Shown here one piece after another: positions 30,792 through 40,716 of a DNA stretch of 64,000 bases. Source of the DNA: JADJOY01 sp046331705 [NCBI: bacterium] (GTDB lineage: Bacteria > JADJOY01); assembly GCA_046331705.1 (NCBI GenBank), contig JAXLQJ010000003.1, positions 216,332 through 280,331 of the forward strand, read 5' to 3'. The translations under genes were made by a program, and so were the position numbers. Positions within the stretch are counted from its first letter, which is position 1, and the number at the start of each line of letters is the position of its first letter. The notes under the pieces are model-generated. The model had not been told where the DNA came from and did not search any database. It saw only the letters and a program-made list of their open reading frames with translations.

Positions 30792-31442
30792 TCACCGCAA
30801 GCCCTGCGAGCTTCCGTGCGCTACCAACAACCGATGGTCCTCGGCGAGCGTCGCCAGGAGGTAGCGACCGACGCGCGAATAGCGAGGCGCATCACCGAGA
30901 TCGGTGAGCGCGCGCCCCAATTCTCCCAGACAATCGCCTGCATGTACGCCCAAGAGCTTGACCTGGACGTCGGTTGCGCTGGCCGCCTCGAGGATCCTCC
31001 CATCGCCCAGATAGCGCGCGGTGATCCCCGCGAGATTGGCGAGCAGCAACGCTTCGCGCGGCCGGGTCCCGTCGAGCGGCAACGCGACCAAGGCGGCGGC
31101 GTCGTGTCGCGCCTGTGCGGCAGCGTCCTTGCACACCAGCGACACCTGTGCGTTCCGGTCGTGCAGCCAAGCCCTGAACTCCTTCGACCATTGCTTCGCA
31201 GCGCCAGGTTCGAGGATGTCCAGCAGATCGTCGGTCTCTGCCGTCGCCCTCGCATGGCCTCCTCTCGTCCATCGATCCCTGAGCGATCGCAGGCGCTCCG
31301 GGGTGGGTGCCTCCGCGGTCAGCTCACCGACCACGGCGTACGCGCGGGCACGGTGCTGGTGGAAGGCGACCAGAGCGCGAGGGCTACCGAGCGGCACGGT
31401 GGGTGGGGTTGCCAAGGTTTCTCTCGAATGAAGGATGAACAT
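30792..31442 (-). CDS. Hypothetical protein, weakly TorD-like at the N-terminus
   Basis: 216 residues from ATG 31442 (a TTG at 31463 would add seven). The start of the folded part, RARAYAVVGELTAEAPTPERLRSLR, resembles the first helices of TorD/DmsD-family chaperones, which help insert cofactors into redox enzymes, and the size fits; but the middle and C-terminal helices (LLANLAGITARYLGDGRI, GRYLLATLAEDHRLL) do not show the usual TorD signature, so this is only a hint. All helices, no membrane segment, two Cys. It lies directly upstream of the hydrogenase operon and is divergent from the NtrC-type regulator at 31520, 77 bases away. A link to hydrogenase maturation is a guess from position. Confidence 0.6.
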   Translation of the reverse strand: MFILHSRETLATPPTVPLGSPRALVAFHQHRARAYAVVGELTAEAPTPERLRSLRDRWTRGGHARATAETDDLLDILEPGAAKQWSKEFRAWLHDRNAQVSLVCKDAAAQARHDAAALVALPLDGTRPREALLLANLAGITARYLGDGRILEAASATDVQVKLLGVHAGDCLGELGRALTDLGDAPRYSRVGRYLLATLAEDHRLLVAHGSSQGLR

Positions 31443-31519
31443 GGTGCTCGGCACTGGAATCAAGTCGCGTGCCGGAGCCCGAAGGCATCGAGCGGGATGC
31501 CTGGATACGAGGGGATGCG

Positions 31520-32905
<1,386 letters not shown>

Positions 32906-33099
32906 TCCGCCGCTCCCCCGGCACCGAGCGCGCCGTGCGGGCGCGCTGGCCGCTCCGTGCGCGTTCGCGCCCTCGGTGGCGTGCTCGGCCCGACCTCGCG
33001 CGCCATCGCCTCGGCACGGATCGGCGCGGAAAAGAGCGCGCGCAGAGCGCGTGATATCGTACGCCGCGCTCTGCGCCCTCACCATCACGAGGTCAGGTC

Positions 33100-36000
33100 A
33101 TGGATCGGATGCTCCCGGCACGGGTGTCTCCTGCGTCGCGCTCGCTCGTCGTGATCTTCATCGCGCTCGCGGTGCTCTGCTGCACGAGCGCATGCGGCGG
33201 CGACAGCGGCGGCTCGAGCGCGGCGGATGCGCGCGTCGCCGACCTCGCGAGCGCCGGCGGCAACGGTCCGCGCGCCGTCTATCTGCCGGTGAGCAAGAAG
33301 GCGCTCAACTTTCCCTTCCCGCACGATGCGTTCACCCTCGTCGATCCATCCACGCCGAGCGGGCGCCGCCTCAACCTGCCACTCGAGGGCGATACGGCCC
33401 TCGAGATCCGCATTCGCGAGCTGCTGAACGCCCAGGATGGTTTCGATCCGCTCACACCGATGCAGCTCAGCTTCGACGAGCCCGTGGATCTCGCCACGCT
33501 GGCGGTGAACCGCGACGCCGACCCGACCAACGACACCGTCTTCGTCCTCAACGTCGATCCACGCAGCCCGCGCTTCGGCGAGCGCGTCGCGATGGATCTC
33601 GGCCAGGGCAATTACCCGATCGAACGACCGCCGCGCAGCTACTTCCCGAACGATCCCCTGAAGGACGTGGGGCAATACGAGTTCCCCGCGGACAATCGCG
33701 AGGACTTCTACGAGGACCGCAGCGACACGTTCATCATGCGGCCGATCGCGCCGCTCGCGCCGTCGAGCACCCACGCGGTGATCTTCACCCGCGGCGTGCG
33801 CGGCGAGGACGGCGAGCCGCTGCGCTCACCGCACGCCCCGCACGTGGCCCTCGACAGCCAATACGCCGACCTCGACCGAGCGCTGCCGATCCTCGCTGGA
33901 CTCGGCGTCGACCCCAGCGACATCGCCTACGCTTACACCTTCACCACCGGCACGCCCACCCACGAGCTCGAGCAGGTGGAGTCGGGACTGATGCGCGGCG
34001 AAGGTCCGCTCGGCTACCTGCGCGACCGCTTTCCGGTGAACCTCACGTTGCTGCCGTTCTCGAAGCAGCCCGGTGACGATTTCCTCGACTACCAGGGCAA
34101 CGACCAGCTCCTCGACCCGCCCATCGTGAAGCTGGTGGCGAACATCGCCATCCCGCTCTTCGGCGGAGGCTCGGGCGATCTCATCCAGGCGGCCATCGAC
34201 CAGCTCTCCGATCTCACCAGCATCCGCTACTTCGTCCAGGGCACTTATCGAAGCCCGTTCTTCCTGGGCAACGCCGACGTCGCGTTCCAGCCCGAGGAGA
34301 TCTCGGGCGAACGCGAGCTGCGCGCCGATCAGACCGACGACGTGCCGTGGTTCCTCGCGGTGCCCAAGCCCACCGAGCGCAACGGCTTCGCCCAGCCGCC
34401 GTACCCGGTGTGCATCTTCCAGCACCCCAACTCCACGAGCCGCCTGATCGCGCTGGCGATCTCGAGCGTGCTCTCGGATTTCGGCTTCGCCACCATCGGC
34501 ATCGACGCCGCCGAGAACGGGCCCATCGCGCCTTACGCCACCGATCAGCTGCTCGAGCTCATCACCAGCGGTGACACCTCGAGCGTGCCGCTCGCCGGCC
34601 TCCTCGGGATCATCCTGGACGGCGTCGGCAACGCCGCCGAGGGCATCGCGTTCGTGGACGTGTTCGCCGGCACCGGCCGGACACCCGACATCGACTTCAA
34701 CGGCGACGGACAGATCTCCTCGGGCGAGGAGACGTACACCGGTGACATTCCCACGGTCCGAGACGTGTTTCGCCAGACGGTGGTGGACTCGTTGCAGCTC
34801 ACGCGAATCCTGCGCTCGTTCGGCCAGGACCGCAACCACAACGGCAAGCTCGACCCCGACGAGGGCGACTTCGACGGCGACGGCATCGTCGACGTGGGCG
34901 GAGCGAACGCCGAGCTGGTGGCAGGCGCCGAATCGCTCGGCACGTTCATGACGTCGCCCTTCCTGGCGATCAGCCGCGACGTGGATCGGGCTGCGCTCAA
35001 CGTGCCCGGCGGTGGCGCCATCGATTTCGTCTCGCGGATCGACTTCTCGGTGGTGAATCAGCTCTTCGTGCAGCTCTTCGGCCCGGCCGTGGTGGGCCGT
35101 CCGTCGAAGTCGGGCGGCGGCATCGATCTCACGCTGATCAACGACACCGGCGACGAGCGCTCGGCAGCACGCGTCGGCCCCGTCGCGATACCGCCCGGCA
35201 CGGTGGTGCGGCTCGTCAACCTGGACAAGCCCGACCTGGCGCCGCGCACCGTGGACGCGAACGCCGACGGCACCTTCATGATCACCTTCCCCGCCGATCC
35301 CGGGAACCGCCTCGAGGTCTCGTTCAGCGGCCCCACCGGCGAATCGCTGGGCTTGCCGAGTTACCGCTTCACCAGCGAGCGGCAGGGGTTCGGCGTGTTG
35401 CGCAACACCCCCTCGCTGCGCACCTTCGCCACCATCACCCAAACGCTCTTCGGCTCCGGCGACGGCGCCAACTACGCCACCCATTGGACCGGCGATCCGC
35501 TTCCCGGCCGCAATCCCAAGCAGGCGCTCATCCAGCTCGATCCCGCGGACTTCACGGTGCCCACCTCGACCGGGCTCACGCTGGCGCGGGCGGCCAACCT
35601 GATCAGCCCCGAGCGCATGGCGGACCTCGTCTCCAAGAACGTGGCCGTGGGCACCATCCCCGAGCTGGGGATCCACATGAAGATCCCCGAGCTGCCGCTC
35701 GCCGCCGGCAACGAGTCCGAATATCCAGGCCTCGACTACGACCTCACGCGCACCTTCCCGTTCGAGAACCGCGTTCCTGGCTCGGGGCTGGCGCTCCATC
35801 TGGCCGACAACCACGAGTACCTCTTCGCCGCGAGCCAGGGCGAGAGCGGTCCCGTGGGCGCCTGGCTCACGATCGCCGCCCAGGCGCAGATCGGCATCTT
35901 CCTGGAGCGCGGCGAGGTGGTGATCCCCTTCCGCGATCTCATCGACGAGCTGCGCGCCAAGGGACGCGACATCCCGCGAATCCCGGGCGTCGACCCCTGA
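33100..36000 (+). CDS. Large lipoprotein related to Pla-1/cef-type extracellular lipases
   Basis: 966 residues. N-terminal lipoprotein signal (hydrophobic SLVVIFIALAVLCC, lipobox-like TSAC at C32). The N-terminal part (FPFPHDAFT ... PLTPMQLSFDEPVD) is the domain typical of Pla-1/cef-family lipases. The central alpha/beta hydrolase region keeps VCIFQHPNSTSR, and later AGAESLGTFMTSPFLAISRD with VPGGGAIDF, the place where the nucleophile sits; the usual GxSxG reads AESLG, so activity is uncertain. Two calcium-loop-like segments occur (DFNGDGQISSGEE, DRNHNGKLDPDEGDFDGDG). Probably exported and membrane- or surface-bound. ATG 33100 has AGGTC upstream. Family length is usually about 800, so there is roughly 150 residues of extra C-terminal sequence. 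Confidence 0.8.
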   Translation: MDRMLPARVSPASRSLVVIFIALAVLCCTSACGGDSGGSSAADARVADLASAGGNGPRAVYLPVSKKALNFPFPHDAFTLVDPSTPSGRRLNLPLEGDTALEIRIRELLNAQDGFDPLTPMQLSFDEPVDLATLAVNRDADPTNDTVFVLNVDPRSPRFGERVAMDLGQGNYPIERPPRSYFPNDPLKDVGQYEFPADNREDFYEDRSDTFIMRPIAPLAPSSTHAVIFTRGVRGEDGEPLRSPHAPHVALDSQYADLDRALPILAGLGVDPSDIAYAYTFTTGTPTHELEQVESGLMRGEGPLGYLRDRFPVNLTLLPFSKQPGDDFLDYQGNDQLLDPPIVKLVANIAIPLFGGGSGDLIQAAIDQLSDLTSIRYFVQGTYRSPFFLGNADVAFQPEEISGERELRADQTDDVPWFLAVPKPTERNGFAQPPYPVCIFQHPNSTSRLIALAISSVLSDFGFATIGIDAAENGPIAPYATDQLLELITSGDTSSVPLAGLLGIILDGVGNAAEGIAFVDVFAGTGRTPDIDFNGDGQISSGEETYTGDIPTVRDVFRQTVVDSLQLTRILRSFGQDRNHNGKLDPDEGDFDGDGIVDVGGANAELVAGAESLGTFMTSPFLAISRDVDRAALNVPGGGAIDFVSRIDFSVVNQLFVQLFGPAVVGRPSKSGGGIDLTLINDTGDERSAARVGPVAIPPGTVVRLVNLDKPDLAPRTVDANADGTFMITFPADPGNRLEVSFSGPTGESLGLPSYRFTSERQGFGVLRNTPSLRTFATITQTLFGSGDGANYATHWTGDPLPGRNPKQALIQLDPADFTVPTSTGLTLARAANLISPERMADLVSKNVAVGTIPELGIHMKIPELPLAAGNESEYPGLDYDLTRTFPFENRVPGSGLALHLADNHEYLFAASQGESGPVGAWLTIAAQAQIGIFLERGEVVIPFRDLIDELRAKGRDIPRIPGVDP

Positions 36001-36096
36001 CCGCCGCCGCGCGCCGAGTGAAGCTCGCGAGCGGCGCGCGAGCCGGCGGGGCGGATCGCCGAGCTCGACCGTTCGCGAGGCGCGAAAGCGAGAGCC

Positions 36097-36918
36097 TCAC
36101 GAACGGATGAAGTCGGCGATCACGCGATAGATCCAACGTCCGCGGCCGTATTCGTAGTCGTGTCCGCCGTGCGGCACCGCCACGAAGCGCGCGGCGGGGA
36201 TCGCTCGTGCCACGCGCTCGCCCATCTCGAAGGGGACCACCGGATCGGCGTCGCCGTGGATCACGAGCGTCGGGACAGCGATCCGGCTCGTCTTCGCCAG
36301 CGTGTCGAAGCGATCCCGCAACAACAGCCGCACGGGCAGAAACGGCACCCTCCGCGCCGCGACGTCCGGAACCGAGGTGAACGGCGCCTGCAGGACGAGC
36401 CGCGACGCGAAGCCGCGGGCGGCCATCTCCGCGGCCACACCCGTGCCCAGCGAGAACCCCCATAGCGCCGTGCGCTCACGCGCGATGCCCTCGCCGGAAA
36501 GCCACCGAATCACCGCCGCCGCGTCGGCATAGAGCCCGGGCTCGCTCGGGCGCGCACCCGCCGAGGCCCCATACCCCCGATACTCCACCAGCACCGCGCC
36601 GCAGCCGAGGCTTCGAAGCTCGGCACCGATCGCTTGGTTCCAGCCGACGACCTCGCCGTTGCCGTGAAACTGCACCACGACCGGCGCCTCGGCATCGGGT
36701 GGGTCGAACACGATGGCATGGACCGCAACCCCGTCGTCCGCGACCAGCTCCACACGCCGCGCACCCACGGCCAACGGGCCGGCGTCCGTCGTCGGTGCGG
36801 GAAAGACGAGGCGCCGCGCCCCGACGAACGCGGACACGAGCATCAAGCCGTAGGCGATCGCGCCCCACCGCAGCACCCGGATGGCGAGGCGCGCGGCGCC
36901 GGAACGTTCGTCGGCCAT
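36097..36918 (-). CDS. Alpha/beta hydrolase, BEM46/ABHD13 type, membrane-anchored
   Basis: 273 residues. One N-terminal hydrophobic helix (about 16-33, WGAIAYGLMLVSAFVGA) as an anchor, then an alpha/beta hydrolase core: QFHGNGEVVGWN (oxyanion region), VEYRGYGASAG, nucleophile S156 in WGFSLGTG, acid Asp in VIHGDADPVVPFEMG and His in HGGHDYEYG. This matches the BEM46/ABHD12-13-like family of small serine hydrolases, substrate unknown, probably an esterase or thioesterase at the membrane. ATG 36918. Convergent with the lipase-like gene; 96 bases lie between their stops. Confidence 0.88.
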   Translation of the reverse strand: MADERSGAARLAIRVLRWGAIAYGLMLVSAFVGARRLVFPAPTTDAGPLAVGARRVELVADDGVAVHAIVFDPPDAEAPVVVQFHGNGEVVGWNQAIGAELRSLGCGAVLVEYRGYGASAGARPSEPGLYADAAAVIRWLSGEGIARERTALWGFSLGTGVAAEMAARGFASRLVLQAPFTSVPDVAARRVPFLPVRLLLRDRFDTLAKTSRIAVPTLVIHGDADPVVPFEMGERVARAIPAARFVAVPHGGHDYEYGRGRWIYRVIADFIRS

Positions 36919-37293
36919 GGGGAGCTCGCGATTCAGACCGGTGCGAACGGATCATCGCGGGCACGGCGTCAGCCGAGGCAGCGACCGCACGCGCTTCCGA
37001 GCACTCGAGACCACCGTCCACCGGCCGAGTATCGGGTCGAGCCCAGGAAGCGTGGGCCGCGCGACAACACGCACGACCCAGCGCGCCGCGGAATCGTACC
37101 CCGCCGGCGCTTGCTCGACGAGACCGCGCTCCCCGGCGCTCACCCGCGCCGGCGACGCCGTGCGCGCGGCGCGCGGCGTCGCGCACGGCGGTGGCCCGCC
37201 GCGATCTCGATCCGTTCCGCAGGCATTCGGGGCAGTCCGCGTTAGGATCGAGCGACCCCGGCGCGTGACTCGCTGCACCCATGGTGCTCGCCC
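36919..37293. promoter_or_regulatory. Divergent intergenic region with a strong GC hairpin
   Basis: A 375-base region between the BEM46-like gene (minus) and the four-gene operon (plus), so it carries both promoters. GCGACGCCG at 37152-37160 pairs with CGGCGTCGC at 37174-37182, and the loop can extend the stem with CGCG/CGCG; a shifted pairing CCGTGCGCG/CGCGCACGG is also possible. It lies about 110 bases before the first start codon of the operon, so it could act in the leader RNA. No coding frame is convincing. Confidence 0.35.
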
Positions 37294-37917
37294 ATGAAGA
37301 CGTTGCATCGACCCGATCTCTTCTGTTGGTCCACGTTCGACGAGAGCCGAAACGTCGACTTCCACGGCTGGGCCTGGACCCGCGCGGACGGCAACGTCCT
37401 CATCGATCCCTTGCCGCTGAGCGCCCACGACGAGGCGCACCTCCGCGAGCTGGGCGGAGCCGCATGGGTGGTGGTCACGAACTCCGATCACACGCGCGCG
37501 GCGCGCGAGCTCGCGGCACGCTTCGGCGCGGCCCTCGCGGGACCCGCAGCCGAGCGTGACTCGTTCCCGTTCCCGTGCGATCGCTGGCTCGCCGATGGCG
37601 ACGAGCTGGTCCCCGGGCTCACCGCGCTCGCGCTCGATGGCTCGAAGACGCCAGGCGAGCTGGCGCTGCTCATCGAGGACACCACGCTCGTGACCGGCGA
37701 CCTCGTGCGCGCCCATCGCGGCGGACGGCTGATGCTGCTGCCGGATGCGAAGCTCGCCGACAAGGCGCGCGCCGTGGCCTCGGTTCGCGCGCTGGTCGCC
37801 GATCATCCCGCCATCGATGCGGTGCTGGTCGGCGACGGATGGCCGGTGTTTCGGGACGGGCAGCAACGACTTCGCGAGCTGGTGGCGTCGCTGCCACCGC
37901 TCGAGGCGCGCTCGTGA
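37294..37917 (+). CDS. Metallo-beta-lactamase-fold-like protein without the HxHxDH motif
   Basis: 207 residues. Strand and loop pattern of the MBL fold is visible (GNVLIDPLPLSAHDEAHLRELGG, VVVTNSDHTRAARELAARFGA, TTLVTGDLVRA, VLVGDGWPVF), but the zinc motif HxHxDH is reduced to NSDH and the downstream histidines are missing. Such short members are known as MBL-fold metallo-hydrolases of unknown function and may be non-catalytic or bind one metal. ATG 37294. Its stop overlaps the next start by 4 bases, making it the first gene of a strictly coupled four-gene operon. Confidence 0.75.
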   Translation: MKTLHRPDLFCWSTFDESRNVDFHGWAWTRADGNVLIDPLPLSAHDEAHLRELGGAAWVVVTNSDHTRAARELAARFGAALAGPAAERDSFPFPCDRWLADGDELVPGLTALALDGSKTPGELALLIEDTTLVTGDLVRAHRGGRLMLLPDAKLADKARAVASVRALVADHPAIDAVLVGDGWPVFRDGQQRLRELVASLPPLEARS

Positions 37918-38696
37918 AGTGGGGGGATCTCAAGGACGCCTTGGGCAAGCTGGCGGGCGGAGCGCGGACGCCCGTCACGAACGCGGCGCCTGCCGCCGGC
38001 ACCGTCGCAAACCTCGACGCGCTGCGCGAGAGACTGCGCGCCAGCGACGAAGGCACCCGGCTCGCCGCCATCGACGCGCTCGAACGCTTGGCGGCGCTGA
38101 CGCCGGAGCAACATTGGCCGGTGATCGACCTGCTGGTCGGCTTCGTGCGCGATCGGTGCCCGTATCTGGCCGCGGACGCGAGCGCGGGTCCGGCGCGCGA
38201 CGTCCAGCGCGTGATCCAGGTCATCGGCCAGCGCCGACATGTGGAGTCCGAGCGGCTCCCGCTCGGACTCTTCCAGGTGGATCTGCGCAACGCCGACTTC
38301 AGCGAAGCCCGCCTCGACCGCGCGGATTTCTCGCGTGCTCACCTGGAATCGGCGGACTTCACGGGCGCCAAGCTCGCCGGCGCCAACTTCCAGGAGAGCT
38401 TCCTCGACGACGCCCACTTCATGAACGCGACGCTCACCGGCGCGAATTTCCTGGCCGCGGACTTGCGTCGGGCGAACTTCACGGGCGCCACGCTGCGCAC
38501 GGTGCATCTCGAGGAGGCAAGCCTCGAGGAGGCGGTGCTGGTGGGCGTGCGCCTCGACGGCGCGGTGCTCACGGGCGCCAACCTCGCCGGCGCCCACCTC
38601 GAGGGAGCCGATCTGGCCGGCGCCGTGGGACTCACGAGAGAGCAGCTCACCGGCACCACCACCGACGCCCGCACGGTGCTGCCTCATCTGGACTGA
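37914..38696 (+). CDS. Pentapeptide-repeat protein
   Basis: 260 residues from a GTG that overlaps the preceding stop. Residues 1-120 are helical (GDLKDALGKLAGG, LRERLRASDEGTRLAAIDALERLA), resembling the N-terminal HEAT-like head often found before pentapeptide repeats. About 125-240 are tandem A(D/N)LxX units: VDLRNADFSEARLDRADFSRAHLESADFTGAKLAGANF and onward, split here by single replacements, giving about 20 coils of a right-handed quadrilateral helix. No membrane segment. The function of free pentapeptide proteins is mostly unknown; DNA mimicry (MfpA-like) is only one option. The stop shares a base with the next ATG (TGATG). Confidence 0.9.
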   Translation: MKWGDLKDALGKLAGGARTPVTNAAPAAGTVANLDALRERLRASDEGTRLAAIDALERLAALTPEQHWPVIDLLVGFVRDRCPYLAADASAGPARDVQRVIQVIGQRRHVESERLPLGLFQVDLRNADFSEARLDRADFSRAHLESADFTGAKLAGANFQESFLDDAHFMNATLTGANFLAADLRRANFTGATLRTVHLEEASLEEAVLVGVRLDGAVLTGANLAGAHLEGADLAGAVGLTREQLTGTTTDARTVLPHLD

Positions 38697-39649
38697 TGCC
38701 TTCGGCCGCCCTACCCGCCGAGATCCTGTGGATCGAGCCGCTCTCCCCGAGCTTTCCCCACTCGTGCAACGCGTACGCGGTCTGGGAGGGCGACGGCACC
38801 TGGACGTGGATCGATCCCGGCGCCGCGGGTGACGAGAACCTGGCGCGCACCGAGACCGAGCTCGCGCGCCTCGGGCTGCCGCTGGCGAAGCTCGGCCGCA
38901 TCCTCGTCACCCATCCGCACGTGGACCATCTCTCCGCCGCGGGCGCGCTCGCGGCCCGCGGGGTGCGGGTGCCCGTGCACTGCCACCCCGACGCCGTCGC
39001 GTGCGCCCGCGATCTCGCCACCCTGATCGCGAGCTTCGACTTCGACGTGGCGCTCGCGCGGCTGCCGGACGAACGAGAGCGGACCGAAGCCGTCCTCGAG
39101 CGGATGCGCACGATGATCTTCGCGATGCACGCGCCGTTCGTGGCCACCGATCCGCTGCCCACGCTTCACGACGGCGCGGTGATCGCCACCGGTCCCTTCG
39201 AGTGGAGGTGCCTCCACACGCCGGGCCACGCCCCGGGCCACGTCGCCTTCCACGAGCACCGCCAGGGATTGCTGGTGAGCGGCGACCTGGTCGGCCCGAC
39301 ACTCGCGTGGCACAGCCCGAGCTCGGGCGGCGCCGCCGGCTACCTCGCGAGCTTGGAGCGCTTGCAAGCGCTCGATCTTCGGGTATTGCTCCCGTCGCAC
39401 GGCGAGCCCAATCTCGAGCCCACGTCGCACATCACCAAGATGCTGAAGCGCCTCGTCGACCGCGAAAGCCGCCTCCTCGACGTGCTCGCGCGCGGCACCC
39501 GTCGCTACGCCTCGCTCTACGACGAGGTGAACGCCGACCCCGATCACATCCGGCTCTTTCCCCTCGCCCCCATGCTCGAAGGGCATCTCGAGCGGCTGGC
39601 GGCCCTCGGCGAGATCGTCGAGGACGACGGCGTCTTCTCGCGCACATGA
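38696..39649 (+). CDS. Metallo-beta-lactamase-fold hydrolase (LACTB2-like)
   Basis: 317 residues with the full zinc set: H73/H75/D77/H78 in VTHPHVDHLSA, the later His in HTPGHAPGHVAF, the bridging Asp in VSGDLV and the final His in LLPSHGEP. A C-terminal winged-helix-like region (ITKMLKRLVDRESRLLDVL ... HLERLAALGEIVEDDGVF) follows, as in the LACTB2-like/MBL family members that act on RNA or thioesters; the substrate here is not known. ATG 38696 shares a base with the pentapeptide stop. Compared with the first gene of the operon this is the catalytically complete MBL protein. Confidence 0.9.
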   Translation: MPSAALPAEILWIEPLSPSFPHSCNAYAVWEGDGTWTWIDPGAAGDENLARTETELARLGLPLAKLGRILVTHPHVDHLSAAGALAARGVRVPVHCHPDAVACARDLATLIASFDFDVALARLPDERERTEAVLERMRTMIFAMHAPFVATDPLPTLHDGAVIATGPFEWRCLHTPGHAPGHVAFHEHRQGLLVSGDLVGPTLAWHSPSSGGAAGYLASLERLQALDLRVLLPSHGEPNLEPTSHITKMLKRLVDRESRLLDVLARGTRRYASLYDEVNADPDHIRLFPLAPMLEGHLERLAALGEIVEDDGVFSRT

Positions 39650-40539
39650 GCCTCACCCCCCGCGAACGCGTGCAGCTCGTGGTGTGGCGCCGCGGCATCG
39701 AGCTCGGCTCCGTGGCGCGCACCGCGGCGCGCGGGCTCGAGATGCGCGGGCTCGGCGTCACCACCCACGCGTACGGACCCCATCGCCTCGAGCAACTCGA
39801 TCGAATCGCCGCCCCCAGCGCAGCCGGCGACGCACCGATCCTCGTCTACGTCCACGGCGGCGGTTGGGTGTGCGGCGTGCGCAGCCTCTATCGCTGCGAC
39901 CTGGCGCCCTTCGCCCGCGCCGGGCACGTGGTGTTCAACCTGGACTATCCGCTGGCGCCCGAAGCGCCGTTTCCCCGCGCGCTCGAAAGCGTGATCCGCG
40001 CCCTCGCGTGGATTCGCGAGCGCGAGCCGGGCGCGGAGCGGGTGGCCCTCGCCGGCGACTCGGCGGGCGGCAACCTGGTGACGATGGCGGCGGCCGTGCT
40101 CACCAATCCGGCGCTCTTCGAGCTCGTCGATCCAGCGCTCGCCGATCTCACGCTGCCTGAGATCGACAAGGTCGTGTCGATCTACGGCGTGATGGACCGC
40201 TTCACCTGGCTCGAGCACCGCTTTCCAGCGGCGCGGCTCTTCATGACCTGCTACGGCGGCGCCGCCGCGTACGAGCGTGAGGTCCGGCCCGACAACTGCC
40301 TCACCCCGCTCGACCTCACCTTCCAGCACCTGCCGCCGATCTTCGTGGTCGCCGCGGGCAGAGATCCGCTCTGCGTGTCGAGCCAGATCTTCCACCAGGC
40401 GCTCGCGAGCCGCGGGTTTCCGGTTCGCTACCAGCTCTATCCCGACGAGGCCCACGGCTTCCTCAACATGCCGTGGCGCAAGGCGAGCCATCGCCTCAAG
40501 CGCGACATGCTCGCTTTCCTCGCGTCCGCTCCAGCCTAG
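39646..40539 (+). CDS. Alpha/beta hydrolase, hormone-sensitive-lipase (HSL)-type esterase
   Basis: 297 residues. HGGGW oxyanion motif at 70-74, nucleophile S139 in GDSAGGN, Asp in VVAAGRDPLCVSSQ and His in YPDEAHGFLNMPW complete the HSL-family triad. The N-terminal cap helix (LTPRERVQLVVWRRGIEL) is typical. The enzyme hydrolyses short acyl esters; the natural substrate is unknown. ATG 39646 overlaps the preceding stop (ATGA), so it ends a four-gene operon with no intergenic space. No transmembrane segment or signal peptide. Confidence 0.92.
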   Translation: MSLTPRERVQLVVWRRGIELGSVARTAARGLEMRGLGVTTHAYGPHRLEQLDRIAAPSAAGDAPILVYVHGGGWVCGVRSLYRCDLAPFARAGHVVFNLDYPLAPEAPFPRALESVIRALAWIREREPGAERVALAGDSAGGNLVTMAAAVLTNPALFELVDPALADLTLPEIDKVVSIYGVMDRFTWLEHRFPAARLFMTCYGGAAAYEREVRPDNCLTPLDLTFQHLPPIFVVAAGRDPLCVSSQIFHQALASRGFPVRYQLYPDEAHGFLNMPWRKASHRLKRDMLAFLASAPA

Positions 40540-40646
40540 GGCAAGCGTTCTCGCTGCCGCGCGAAGGGATGGCCGCGGCGAGGCGACGGCGACGCCGCGG
40601 CGCAGCGACCGTTCACGAGCGCTTGCGATCGTGAGATGGAGAAACA

Positions 40647-40674
40647 ACCGGGGGCTCGTTTCCGAGCCCCCGGT
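40647..40674 (-). terminator. Rho-independent terminator of the subtilase gene
   Basis: A perfect 12-base-pair stem ACCGGGGGCTCG/CGAGCCCCCGGT with a four-base loop that reads GAAA on the minus strand, followed there by TGTTTCTCC. It lies 42 bases beyond the subtilase stop. On the plus strand no T-run follows, so it serves the minus-strand gene mainly. Confidence 0.8.
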
Positions 40675-40716
40675 CCGTGATTCTCCGTCGGCTGTGCCGA
40701 GGATCGTTCGCGCGGG

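Noticed and set aside
36006-36045. GC-rich imperfect hairpin between the lipase-like gene and the BEM46-like gene
   Set aside because: A nine-base stem is possible, but the loop is 15 bases with no T-run on either strand, so I did not call a terminator.
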